From the NCBI RefSeq assembly GCF_002160755.1, contig NZ_NFLE01000011.1:47652-111651 (forward strand): 64,000 nt of DNA. The letters run 5' to 3'. Both the position numbers and the translations under genes were made by a program. This DNA is from Lachnoclostridium sp. An14. GTDB taxonomy: Bacteria; Bacillota; Clostridia; Lachnospirales; Lachnospiraceae. Position 1 is the stretch's first letter, and each line of letters begins with the position of its first letter. This document shows positions 1 to 7,076 of the stretch, piece by piece. The notes under the pieces are model-generated. The model was not told the DNA's origin. It worked only from the letters and a program-made list of their open reading frames with translations, and ran no database searches.

Positions 1-120
1 TTCAAACATCAATTAGAGCAAGCAGGACTTGAAGTTACTATGAGAGTTTCTCATGGCAGAGAGATTAACGCGGCTTGTGGACAGTTAGCTAACACATATA
101 ATAAATTCAAAAAAAAATGA
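1..120 (+). CDS. C-terminal end of a Cfr/RlmN-family 23S rRNA adenine methyltransferase (partial)
   Basis: The window opens inside a reading frame that ends at the TGA at 118-120. The visible 39 residues contain AACGQL, the C-terminal motif of radical-SAM RlmN/Cfr enzymes, whose cysteine forms the methyl-transfer intermediate. These enzymes modify A2503 of 23S rRNA (RlmN at C2, Cfr at C8; Cfr gives resistance to phenicols, lincosamides, oxazolidinones, pleuromutilins and streptogramin A). The tail ANTYNKFKKK after the motif resembles the Y-containing tail of Cfr more than the short tail of RlmN. AT-rich composition and position in a mobile element also favour a Cfr-like cargo gene. The family is secure; which member is not. 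Confidence 0.75.
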   Translation, partial: FKHQLEQAGLEVTMRVSHGREINAACGQLANTYNKFKKK

Positions 121-147
121 TTAAAAGTGCCAGACGCATAGACGCAG

Positions 148-195
148 AGCCGATAACGCATTAGGTCAAAAAACCTATGTGTTATCGGCTTTTTT
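148..195 (+). terminator. Intrinsic terminator after the methyltransferase gene
   Basis: AGCCGATAACGCATTAGGT pairs with ACCTATGTGTTATCGGCT around a short A-rich loop and is followed by a run of T. It lies 28 bases after the stop codon. Confidence 0.85.
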
Positions 196-593
196 ATTTA
201 ATATTGCGCAAAAGCCGCTGTTCCCTATTATAGAATGGATTGCGGGTAGTGTATTAAAGTCGCCCTTTTTTAAGGATACGGCGGTATCGGGGAGGTATCG
301 CCGTGTCCATTTTTATTTACTGTAACCCGCCTAATGCTTTGCGGTCAAAAAAAGCTATGCTCCGCAAGCGGGATATTCCGGCTATGATTATGAACTGTCA
401 ATACATCTAAATACTTCTTACATTTCCTTTGCGCTCGTCCGCGTCTTGCGGACGGGCGCATTTTGCTTTTTTCAACTTTTTTCTGAAAAACGCACTCAAG
501 AGCCATCTCCCGAACGGGTACGGAGCGAAAGGGGCAGAGAGGACAAGCCCTTAACTCCCGTCCTCTACTCCACGCGGGAAGGAGGTGAACTCT
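196..593 (+). other. Intergenic stretch with two further hairpins
   Basis: No gene is evident. A hairpin GGATACGGCG/CGCCGTGTCC lies at 274-308 and is followed by a T-rich run. A second one, GCGCTCGTCCGC/GCGGACGGGCGC at 431-460, is followed by TTTTGCTTTTTT and looks like a terminator. The promoter of the following sigma-like gene is presumably between or after these, but I cannot place it with confidence. Confidence 0.5.
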
Positions 594-1031
594 ATGGAGC
601 TATCTTCTTCCGACAAGGAAAGAATACAACATCAGTACGACGCATTAGCAAAGAAAACTTTGGTTGGCGAAGCGAAAAGCCACCGCCGCACTCTTGCGAA
701 ACGCGCAGCACGCGAAGTACCTTTTTCGGATTTGAGCGAAAGCGAACTCGCGCAGCTTTTCACAACGGACGAATACAAAAGCGATTATTTCCGTTTTCAA
801 GTGTCCGGCTTTGATGTACTCGTCAAAAATGAACTGCTTGCCGAAGCCCTTAACGCTTTGCCCGAAAGGAAACGCGACATTATCCTTTTGTCCTACTTCT
901 TGGACATGAGCGACGCGGAAATTGCTGAACTGCTGAATGTTGTACGCACGACGGTTTTCCGGCACAGGAAATCCGCGCTTGCGAAAATCAAACAGTATTT
1001 GGAGGGAAAAGCAGATGATGAATACCGTTAG
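594..1031 (+). CDS. Sigma-70 family (region 4) regulator of element E1
   Basis: 145 residues. The C-terminal half (about residues 75-135) is a sigma region-4 type helix-turn-helix with LPERKRDIILLSYFLDMSDAEIAELL followed by a recognition helix rich in Arg/Lys. The N-terminal half is short and lacks a clear region 2. This matches the small ECF-like sigma proteins of Tn916-like elements (Orf7 position). I chose ATG 594 rather than the in-frame GTG at 585 because AAGGAGG at 579-585 is then 8 bases upstream. It overlaps the next gene by 17 bases, so the two are probably translationally coupled and regulate element genes. Confidence 0.8.
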   Translation: MELSSSDKERIQHQYDALAKKTLVGEAKSHRRTLAKRAAREVPFSDLSESELAQLFTTDEYKSDYFRFQVSGFDVLVKNELLAEALNALPERKRDIILLSYFLDMSDAEIAELLNVVRTTVFRHRKSALAKIKQYLEGKADDEYR

Positions 1032-1257
1032 GAAATCTGAAAATCTGTTGCCGTTCCCTGTCATTTCCGCAGCGGCAAACGGCGACACAACCGCCATGTG
1101 CGCGATCTTGAAGCATTACGAGGGTTACATAGCGAAACTTTGTACCCGCACGCTGAAAGACGACGCGGGCAATACCTATTCCTATGTGGACGAGGAAATG
1201 CGTAACAGGCTGCAAGTGCGCCTTATTACCCGCACCCTTGCTTTTCATGTAGGATAA
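1015..1257 (+). CDS. Small helix-turn-helix protein (Tn916 Orf8-like position)
   Basis: 80 residues, starting MMNTVRKSEN, with GGAGGG at 1001-1006 as ribosome site. It belongs to the short helix-turn-helix proteins that follow the sigma-like gene in Tn916-type elements: LLPFPVISAAANGDTTAMCAIL, then a helix pair, and an Arg-rich tail. Its start lies inside the end of the sigma-like gene. The role (probably DNA binding, regulation of element transfer genes) is inferred from family and position only. Confidence 0.65.
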   Translation: MMNTVRKSENLLPFPVISAAANGDTTAMCAILKHYEGYIAKLCTRTLKDDAGNTYSYVDEEMRNRLQVRLITRTLAFHVG

Positions 1258-1712
1258 TCTTTTAGCCCATGCGGGGAGCGTGTCCCCTTTCCACGCTTCC
1301 CGTTATGGGCTATTTGTCGTTCCGTAACAGCACATCGGAAACGGTGTACTGTTACAGGCCGACAAAGCCTATTGTTCCTTGACAAAGAAAGCGGCCTTTG
1401 GTGCGCAGCATAACAGGCAACGGGTACATTCCGTCTGTACCGAGCCGGGCGGCGGGTACGCCATGACCGCTTTTCCCCGTTGGGGAAAAGTCGAGCGAGA
1501 ACTACCGCGCCGTAAAACAAGTTTAGCAGCTTGTGGGCGACGACATACAAGGCGGCACAATGATACTCCCGCGTTGAACACCCTCAAAGTATTGCGCGGC
1601 GCACCCATAAGCATGGGCCGGGGTGAAACTCCCGTGAGGTTGCAGCTAACAACCGCCCGTTTTGCCTTTTGACGAATATAGTTTATCCATACAGGAAAAG
1701 GAGGTTTTTCTA
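1258..1712 (+). ncRNA. Structured non-coding region between regulators and tnpW (E1)
   Basis: About 455 bases without a convincing gene but dense in hairpins. There is GGGGAGCGTG/CACGCTTCCC nested in GCCCAT/ATGGGC (1265-1310), GTAACAG/CTGTTAC (1324-1355), AGGC/GCCT (1356-1370), CCCAT/ATGGG (1605-1618) and GGTTG/CAACC (around 1638-1655). The following tnpW has its own ribosome site. The same position in E3 (4230-4680, - strand) is also a hairpin-rich gap. It may be a long regulated leader, a small RNA, or recombination or transfer sites; the sequence does not decide. Confidence 0.4.
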
Positions 1713-1886
1713 ATGGATAAAAAACAGACAATTACAACCGAACGCAAAATAGGGAAAATCACCTATCTTGTTCAAGCGTTGCCGAGTGAAAAGGCAACCG
1801 ATACAATCCATAAAAAGATTGAAAAACTCATTGTAAAGGATTTGCAGAAAAAGCCCGGAAATCCGGGCTTTTTAGCGTCCGAGTAG
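1713..1886 (+). CDS. tnpW: TnpW-family transposon protein (E1)
   Basis: 57 residues, starting MDKKQTITTE, with AGGAGG ten bases upstream. The body (KIGKITYLVQALPSEKATDT, then a basic helix IHKKIEKLI) matches the short TnpW proteins that precede serine recombinase genes in clostridial elements. The function is unknown; its constant place before the recombinase suggests an accessory or excision role. The last codons overlap an intrinsic terminator (1851-1874). Two more tnpW genes lie in this window (4002-4163 and 39083-39274). Confidence 0.75.
   Translation: MDKKQTITTERKIGKITYLVQALPSEKATDTIHKKIEKLIVKDLQKKPGNPGFLASE
1851..1874 (+). terminator. Intrinsic terminator overlapping the 3' end of tnpW
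   Basis: AAGCCCGG/CCGGGCTT with a 4-base loop, followed by TTT. It lies inside the last codons of tnpW and separates it from the recombinase gene. Confidence 0.7.
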
Positions 1887-1908
1887 TGCATTAGGCGGCG
1901 GGATATGG

Positions 1909-1914
1909 TATAAT
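1909..1914 (+). promoter_or_regulatory. Promoter -10 for the E1 serine recombinase
   Basis: TATAAT preceded by TGG gives an extended -10 (TGGTATAAT) directly after the tnpW terminator and 50 bases before the recombinase ATG. The -35 is weak (TGCATT, 16 bases upstream), as is usual for extended -10 promoters. Confidence 0.55.
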
Positions 1915-1963
1915 GATAGCAACACATTATACCTGTTTATTCGGCTGTCGGAAAGGAGGACTA

Positions 1964-3637
1964 ATGTTACAGTCGAATAAAATCACCGCCCTTTACTGCC
2001 GTTTAAGTCAAGAGGATATGCAGGCCGGAGAAAGCGGAAGCATACAGCACCAAAAAATGATACTTCAACGCTATGCGGACGAACACCATTTTTTGAACAC
2101 AAAGTTTTTTGTGGACGACGGATTTTCCGGCGTGAGTTTTGAGCGCGAGGGGCTGCAAGCGATGTTGCAGGAAGTGGAAGCCGGACGAGTGGCGACGGTT
2201 ATTACCAAAGACCTCTCCCGTCTTGGCAGAAACTATCTGAAAACGGGCGAACTCATAGAGATTGTATTTCCCGAAAACGGAGTGCGCTATATCGCGATTA
2301 ACGACGGAGTTGACACAGCGCGGGAGGATAACGAGTTTACCCCCTTGCGGAACTGGTTTAACGAGTTTTACGCCCGCGATACAAGCAAGAAAATCCGTGC
2401 AGTTAAACAGGCACAGGCGCAAAAAGGCGAGCGTGTCAACGGGGAATATCCATACGGCTATATCCCAGACCCGAACAACCGCCACCACCTTATACCCGAC
2501 CCGGAAACCGCGCCGATTGTCAAACAGGTTTTCGCTATGTTTGTTAGCGGCGTGCGTATGTGCGAAATCCAAAAATGGCTTGCGGAAAACAAAGTCTTGA
2601 CGATTGGAGCGTTGCGCTATCAGCGCACAGGACAGGCGCGGTATCAGCGGGCAATGATCGCCCCCTATACTTGGCCGGACAAAACGCTCTATGACATATT
2701 AGCAAGGCAGGAATATTTAGGGCATACCATAACCGCGAAAACTCACAAGGTATCCTACAAGTCGAAAAAGACCCGGAAGAACGAAGAAGAACAACGCTAT
2801 TTCTTCCCAAACACCCATGAGCCGCTTGTTGACGAGGAAACCTTTGAACTTGCGCAAAAGCGGATTGCTACCCGCCACCGCCCGACAAAAGCAGCGGAGA
2901 TTGATATTTTTTCCGGCTTGCTGTTTTGCGCTGGTTGCGGACATAAGATGTATTACCAACAGGGCGTAAATATCGAGCCGCGCAAGTTTTCCTATTCTTG
3001 CGGCGCATGGCGCAACAGGGCAAGGACAGGCAGCGAGTGTACCTCTCATTATATCCGCAAAAACGTACTTCTTGATTTAGTGCTGGAAGATATGCGGCGG
3101 ATTTTGCGGTATGTTAAGGAACACGAACAGGACTTTATCTGTAAAGCTACCGAGTACGGCGACATGGAAGCGAGAAAGGCATTAGCGCAGCAGCAAAAGG
3201 AACTTTCCAAAGCACAGGCGCGTATGACCGAACTTGACACGCTTTTCCGCAAGCTGTATGAGGACAACGCATTAGGCAGACTGACAGATGAACGGTTTGT
3301 GTTTCTAACTTCCGGCTATGAGGACGAAAAGAAATCCCTTGCCGCAAGGATAGACGAGTTACAACAGCAGATCGCAACCGTTACCGAGCGAAAAAGGGAT
3401 ATATCAAGGTTTATTCAGATTGTCGGGAAATACAGCGACATACAGGAATTGACCTATGAAAACGTCCATGAGTTTATCGACCGTATCTTGATACACGAAT
3501 TGGATCGGGAAACCAACACCCGGAAAATCGAAATCCATTACAGCTTTGTCGGACAGGTTGATACCGAGCAGGAGCCGACGCAAGTTGTCAACCATGACCG
3601 CCGTAACATGGTTGATGTAAAAAGTATCGCTATCTAA
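1964..3637 (+). CDS. Large serine recombinase (integrase/transposase) of element E1
   Basis: 557 residues. The N-terminal resolvase domain starts at ALYCRLSQED, whose Ser is the expected nucleophile, and includes TVITKDLSRLGRN. The recombinase domain follows (about 165-290). A zinc ribbon, CAGC then CGAW and SEC (about 325-365), and a coiled coil (about 405-490) complete the TnpX/TndX layout. It should excise and insert E1 through a circular intermediate. ATG 1964 is chosen because AAAGGAGGA lies 6 bases upstream; the frame is open 17 codons further without a ribosome site. The gene ends at the element end: the next bases already belong to the interrupted recombinase gene of E3. Confidence 0.92.
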   Translation: MLQSNKITALYCRLSQEDMQAGESGSIQHQKMILQRYADEHHFLNTKFFVDDGFSGVSFEREGLQAMLQEVEAGRVATVITKDLSRLGRNYLKTGELIEIVFPENGVRYIAINDGVDTAREDNEFTPLRNWFNEFYARDTSKKIRAVKQAQAQKGERVNGEYPYGYIPDPNNRHHLIPDPETAPIVKQVFAMFVSGVRMCEIQKWLAENKVLTIGALRYQRTGQARYQRAMIAPYTWPDKTLYDILARQEYLGHTITAKTHKVSYKSKKTRKNEEEQRYFFPNTHEPLVDEETFELAQKRIATRHRPTKAAEIDIFSGLLFCAGCGHKMYYQQGVNIEPRKFSYSCGAWRNRARTGSECTSHYIRKNVLLDLVLEDMRRILRYVKEHEQDFICKATEYGDMEARKALAQQQKELSKAQARMTELDTLFRKLYEDNALGRLTDERFVFLTSGYEDEKKSLAARIDELQQQIATVTERKRDISRFIQIVGKYSDIQELTYENVHEFIDRILIHELDRETNTRKIEIHYSFVGQVDTEQEPTQVVNHDRRNMVDVKSIAI

Positions 3638-3890
3638 CCTCAGCAAAAGTCGTACCGCTGATTCCGTCGTCTACATAAAATTTATACCTGGTAATGCCGT
3701 GTTCTTTTGCGTACCGCTCTAAGATTTGCTTTTGATGTTGGATACTGTTTGATTCACCATCCAGACCATCGTCCTGACTTAACCGGCAGTAGAAGGCCGC
3801 CCAGGGTTCCGTATCGAATGAACGGCGAGGAGAGATATTCAGTACGTTAAGCATACCCGGCATTTGAAATTGCGTGGCTGTCTGTTTCAT
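3630..3890 (-). pseudogene. 5' fragment of the E3 serine integrase gene, truncated by E1
   Basis: 86 codons are left of a large serine recombinase. It starts MKQTATQFQM after GGAGG, runs through FYCRLSQDDG (nucleophile Ser), SNSIQHQKQILERYAKEHG and DDGISGTTF, then leaves homology (AEVR, stop). The conserved FDRPG expected after GTTF is missing, and the break coincides with the end of E1. The rest of the gene should lie on the far side of E1, outside the window. E3 therefore probably lost its own integrase. Confidence 0.85.
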
Positions 3891-3941
3891 AAAAGCCTCC
3901 ATTCCGACAGCCCCGCAAAATTGTGTGGGTTTTGCGAGTCC

Positions 3942-3947
3942 TATTAT
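3942..3947 (-). promoter_or_regulatory. Likely -10 of the truncated E3 integrase gene
   Basis: On the minus strand GGTGTATAATAGG gives a perfect TATAAT about 52 bases upstream of the ATG at 3890. The -35 is not obvious. Position and sequence resemble the promoter of the E1 recombinase. Confidence 0.45.
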
Positions 3948-4001
3948 ACACCAGACAGGCCGCCGCGAAAAGTAGTTTAACACATTAAAGTGATAAATTT
4001 T

Positions 4002-4163
4002 TTATGAACGCTTTTTATCGCCACGCAATTCGTTTTTTAATACCTTTGCCATCTTTGACACCGCTGTTTCGGTGCAGCCTTCTTTAAAGCTGGAACGGAC
4101 AGTATAGGTCACGCCATTGATTTTCGTTTCTGTAATCATGGCGGGGTTACTCTGTTCCGCCAT
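4002..4163 (-). CDS. tnpW: TnpW-family transposon protein (E3)
   Basis: 53 residues, starting MAEQSNPAMI, with the family core TKINGVTYTVRSSFKEGCTE and the basic helix KMAKVLKNEL. ATG 4163 has AAAGGTG upstream. As in E1 it sits just upstream of a serine recombinase gene, here the truncated one. The biochemical role of the family is unknown. Confidence 0.75.
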   Translation of the reverse strand: MAEQSNPAMITETKINGVTYTVRSSFKEGCTETAVSKMAKVLKNELRGDKKRS

Positions 4164-4229
4164 AGTTGCATCACACCTTTCTATAATCAAAGAAGTGCTG
4201 CGCCAGTTAGTTCGACGCAGCACCGCTTT

Positions 4230-4680
4230 TCTTTTATTTTTTGTATCGTATTATCTGGACAGCAGGACTGTCCATCGGCACACCCCCGATACAGGGAATA
4301 TTCAAGCCGGTTCAGGGTTGGTCAGCCGGATGGCTGCTGAAGCCGCCGCATACCGCCGATAGGTGGTTGGCACCATATTCGCAGTAAGTTTCGGTGAGTG
4401 GCACGGTTCCTTGCGCTGCGCGTCCTGGCACTTTCCAGCCCACCATAGGCTAGTCATCAGCCACCAAATTACCGCTCGGCCCCTTTGATGTTATCGTATT
4501 GACGGACGCTCTGACCATCCGCAGGGGGTTATGGCGTTTGTGCTATGCGATGCTCGACGCAGCACTCAAAAACTTGAATACTGAATATGAGCGGATTGCC
4601 CGCTGTTTTTCAAGGTACATAGTCAAAGGGGTTCTTTAAAATCCCTTTCACTATATAGGAGGGAAAATGGGCAATCGTTG
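4230..4680 (-). ncRNA. Structured non-coding region between sigma-like gene and tnpW (E3)
   Basis: About 450 bases without a credible gene on either strand. Read on the minus strand it contains GTGCT/AGCAC enclosing GCG/CGC (4538-4563), GGACAG/CTGTCC (4257-4273) and several shorter stems. It begins with an A-rich leader in which AAGGG can pair with CCCTTT. It occupies the same slot as 1258-1712 in E1 although the sequences differ. It could be a regulatory leader, a small RNA or recombination/transfer sites. Confidence 0.4.
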
Positions 4681-4684
4681 ATAG

Positions 4685-5080
4685 TTACGCGGCAATATTT
4701 TTCCGGACTTTTTTCAAGGCCGACTGCACGGAACGCATGACCGCTGATTTATTGCAATCTTGCATTTTCGCTATCTCCGAATAAGAATAGCCGTAGAAAA
4801 AATGGAGAATGAAACGCCACCGCTGCAACGGAGGAAGTTTCTCCAGCACCTGGCCGATTTCCAGCAAAGTTTCCAGACGCTCCGCAGTTTCTTCCAATGG
4901 CTCCGTAGCCAAATCGAACATCAGGCAGTCATCAAAAGACTTTCCTTCGATATGTTTCCGGCGCTCATACCGCTGCCGTTCTTCCTGCTTTCGGCTTTCC
5001 TCATAAACGCGGTAGATTTCAAGGGATACTTCCACATCGACGGGACGGTGATCAGCATTCAGGATTTTGACAAGATACAT
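4685..5080 (-). CDS. Sigma-70 family region-4 regulator
   Basis: 131 residues, starting MYLVKILNAD, with GGGAGGG upstream. The N-terminal part has the VDVEVSLEIYRVYEESRKQEERQRYERRKH block typical of clostridial element sigma-like proteins. The C-terminal part has LPPLQRWRFILHFFYGYSYSEIAKM followed by the recognition helix NKSAVMRSVQSALKKVRK. It follows a 57-codon ORF by 13 bases, so both are probably one transcript. The likely role is control of the integration/transfer end of E3. Confidence 0.78.
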   Translation of the reverse strand: MYLVKILNADHRPVDVEVSLEIYRVYEESRKQEERQRYERRKHIEGKSFDDCLMFDLATEPLEETAERLETLLEIGQVLEKLPPLQRWRFILHFFYGYSYSEIAKMQDCNKSAVMRSVQSALKKVRKNIAA

Positions 5081-5093
5081 AGTGTGCCCTCCC

Positions 5094-5267
5094 TTATGCA
5101 ACACGAAACAGAGCGACGATTTTATTATCGTCGTGGGGGTCAACAAGAAGCGGGCATGGCTGGGCGGCCGCGGCGTCAGGCGGCGACACAGGGTTCGGCC
5201 CGTTATCGGTCAGGATAAGAAGTGACTCACCAGGGGCCAGACGAACTACTTTGACGGTTTTCAGCAT
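5094..5267 (-). CDS. Small ORF upstream of the sigma-like gene, unknown function
   Basis: 57 codons starting MLKTVKVVRLAPGESLLIL, with TCGGAGGTG upstream at good spacing. It ends 13 bases before the ATG of the sigma-like gene at 5080. Ala/Pro-rich centre, hydrophobic ends, no family recognised. A strong ribosome site and tight spacing argue that it is translated, perhaps as a coupled regulator. Confidence 0.55.
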   Translation of the reverse strand: MLKTVKVVRLAPGESLLILTDNGPNPVSPPDAAAAQPCPLLVDPHDDNKIVALFRVA

Positions 5268-5375
5268 ATTAAAACACCTCCGATTTTTTTCTGAGGGCTT
5301 GTCCCTCTATCCATCGGAGATCCCAGAGCCTTGTAATTAAGGGGTACTGCCAATTTTATTGAACTGAATAGGCAA

Positions 5376-5406
5376 AGGCAAGGACAGCATCATGAGAATG
5401 CTGCCC
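5376..5406 (-). terminator. Terminator-like hairpin after sigma-like gene A
   Basis: On the minus strand AAGGGCAGCAT pairs with ATGCTGTCCTT around a 7-base loop, 11 bases after the stop codon. The paralogous gene at 11015-11392 has the same hairpin (10974-11005) with perfect pairing. There is no long T run. Confidence 0.55.
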
Positions 5407-5416
5407 TTGCTTTCAC

Positions 5417-5794
5417 TTATTCAGCTAAGAAGCTGCGAAGCCGGTGAAAGGCCCTTTGAAGCAGAAGCGTGACCGCTGCCGGTGAGCAGTCAAGGATAAC
5501 TGCAATTTCCTTGTACTGATACCCTTCCCAAAAGGCCAGCTCGATGGCGTACCGCTGCCGGTCTGTCAGGCGGCGTAAGCCGTATGCCAGCTTTTCGTTC
5601 CGGACAGTATCAATGAAGTTTTCTACCATCAGTTGTTCGGTGAAATCATCCTGGATATAGATAGACCGCTCCTTGTATGTAAGTTCCTCGCTCATACTCT
5701 CCAGAGAGTAGCAGTGATACCGGAACCGGCGGTCAGAGTTTGCAATGATACGATCCTCGCCTTTGAGGATCGCAGCCCAATTTTTTTCGGCCAT
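5417..5794 (-). CDS. Sigma-70 family region-4 regulator, copy A
   Basis: 125 residues. MAEKNWAAILKGEDRIIANS starts after AAAGGAG with 9-base spacing, which decides against the upstream ATG at 5827. The centre is acidic and the C-terminal sigma region-4 HTH is LTDRQRYAIELAFWEGYQYKEIAVIL, then SPAAVTLLLQRAFHRLRSF. It is nearly identical to the gene at 11015-11392; the two copies flank the drug-efflux island. An attenuator module precedes it (5883-6222), and a hairpin GTTTGTCTGC/GCAGACAAAC lies just upstream of its ribosome site. Confidence 0.8.
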   Translation of the reverse strand: MAEKNWAAILKGEDRIIANSDRRFRYHCYSLESMSEELTYKERSIYIQDDFTEQLMVENFIDTVRNEKLAYGLRRLTDRQRYAIELAFWEGYQYKEIAVILDCSPAAVTLLLQRAFHRLRSFLAE

Positions 5795-5882
5795 AAGCCT
5801 GTTCTCCTTTCTGATGTTTGTCTGCATGGGCGGGCAGACAAACGGAGGAGAACGGCACCCGACAGAAACACATAGTAGGCAA

Positions 5883-5919
5883 TAAAAAGCGTCTGGCTGT
5901 TCGTCAATCAGCCAGACGC
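5883..5919 (-). terminator. Intrinsic terminator between leader ORF A and sigma-like gene A
   Basis: On the minus strand GCGTCTGGCTG pairs perfectly with CAGCCAGACGC around a 9-base loop, followed by TTTTTATT. It starts 4 bases after the leader ORF stop and would block transcription into the sigma-like gene unless disrupted or read through. Confidence 0.85.
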
Positions 5920-5922
5920 CAT

Positions 5923-6042
5923 CTAATGTATTTTGGTGTTTTCTTTCAAATAGGGTTTTGTACTTGTTCCCCTGTTTAGGGGATAGGCTTTTTTTGACGG
6001 TGCATACTCCGTCATATTTTGTCGAAACACTGTTTGCTTCAT
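5923..6042 (-). CDS. Leader ORF A, KKAxPxNR micropeptide
   Basis: 39 codons, starting MKQTVFRQNM, with a strong site (AGGAGGGA) in the loop of a hairpin. It shares SKKAYPLNR and a Lys/Tyr-rich tail with ORFs at 11506-11628 and 61373-61486. All three have the same leader, a terminator behind and a sigma-like gene next. It is either a leader peptide whose translation controls read-through or a small regulatory protein. No known family recognised. Confidence 0.6.
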   Translation of the reverse strand: MKQTVFRQNMTEYAPSKKAYPLNRGTSTKPYLKENTKIH

Positions 6043-6222
6043 GGCGGCTCCCTCCTCAAGCCGCCGTGATCTTTAGCGTGTGGTCGTCATCCCTTCGAGG
6101 GTATAAAAGAGCGGCGGCCTTGATTTGTTCAAAGCCGCCGCGAAATGTAATGATGGCACGGTGATTGTCTGCTGAACGGCGGCTTTTTTTCTTTTGCCGT
6201 CGCTCGGCAGATGAAACTAGTT
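6043..6222 (-). promoter_or_regulatory. Candidate cis-regulatory leader RNA, copy A
   Basis: On the minus strand a 13-bp hairpin (P1, 6111-6141) is followed by CACACGCT and a 7-bp hairpin (P2, 6043-6065), whose loop holds the AGGAGG of leader ORF A. The 3' strand of P1 (GGCCGCC) can also pair with the 5' strand of P2 (GGCGGC), so the two are potentially exclusive. The P1 pairs covary among the three copies. The leader begins about 110 bases after the ABC permease gene. Confidence 0.65.
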
Positions 6223-6332
6223 ATTTCACTTTTTAGATGAATTGGGTCGATCCGTACAAGGCAGACTGGCCCATTTTGGTAGGTAGTTGGCTCGCCTTGC
6301 TGTAAATGAAAGTCCTTTGGATTTTTACTACC

Positions 6333-7076
6333 TTATTCCCACTTGAAGAATCTCACTGCAATTCCTCCGCAAATAATAATCAGAGCCACCATGACAACCA
6401 GAGGGAGCCAAGCAACTTCTATCGGTAAGCCCAGCGAAGTTGCTTTCAGCAATTTGATCCCCTGCGTCAGCGGAAGAATATCTGCAATTCTCTGTAATGC
6501 TGTCGGCATTACCTCGTATGGGAGAGTAGCCCCGGAGAAGATCAACATAGGAAAATACAAAATACTGGCAACAATACTGGCGACCTTCATGTTCGGAGCG
6601 ACTCCGCCGACCATCATTCCAATGCTGAATGTGGAAAGCATCACCAGAAGATAAGAAGCCAGAAAGATTCCCACAGAACCGGGCAACCGCACGCAGAAGA
6701 ACAGACTTCCTACCAGATAGACCAGTATCAAAGAAAGCAGCGAGTAAATGGCGTAAATAGAAACCTGTACTGTCAAAAGCAAAATGGGGCTGGTTGGCGT
6801 TACCTTATAACGTTTCAGTATTTTCTTCTGCCGATAGTCAGAAATCACCAATGGGAGCCCCATAACGCCACCCGCACAGATCGAAATCGTGGAAATTGCT
6901 CCAAAGGACTGCTCCAAAAAGGAATAGCTTGCTCCCTCGAAAGCGGGCTGATTTCCATAAATGATGCCGAGCAGTACCACTACCACAACCGGCAGGCAAA
7001 GTGCGAAGATCACCATGTCCATACCTCGAAAAGACAGCTTGATTTCTGTTTTCAGCATTGTAACATATTTATTCAT
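6333..7076 (-). CDS. ABC-2 type transporter permease
   Basis: 247 residues with about six membrane helices (VIFALCLPVVVVVLLGIIYG, then four central ones, then VVMVALIIICGGIAVRF). It forms a bicistronic ABC exporter with the ATPase gene that overlaps its start by 8 bases. The ABC-2 permease family moves drugs, lipids or antimicrobial peptides out of the cell. The substrate cannot be told from sequence. The MerR-type gene upstream suggests drug-inducible expression. Confidence 0.85.
   Translation of the reverse strand: MNKYVTMLKTEIKLSFRGMDMVIFALCLPVVVVVLLGIIYGNQPAFEGASYSFLEQSFGAISTISICAGGVMGLPLVISDYRQKKILKRYKVTPTSPILLLTVQVSIYAIYSLLSLILVYLVGSLFFCVRLPGSVGIFLASYLLVMLSTFSIGMMVGGVAPNMKVASIVASILYFPMLIFSGATLPYEVMPTALQRIADILPLTQGIKLLKATSLGLPIEVAWLPLVVMVALIIICGGIAVRFFKWE

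Noticed and set aside
1..120. Firm naming of the first gene as cfr
   Set aside because: Only 39 residues are visible. RlmN and Cfr share the AACGQL motif, so the member cannot be fixed.
446..814. 122-codon frame overlapping the first sigma-like gene
   Set aside because: Wrong frame, begins inside a terminator hairpin, Arg-rich shadow.
1258..1700. Group II intron or self-splicing RNA in the E1 gap
   Set aside because: No domain V-like hairpin and no intron-encoded protein were found.
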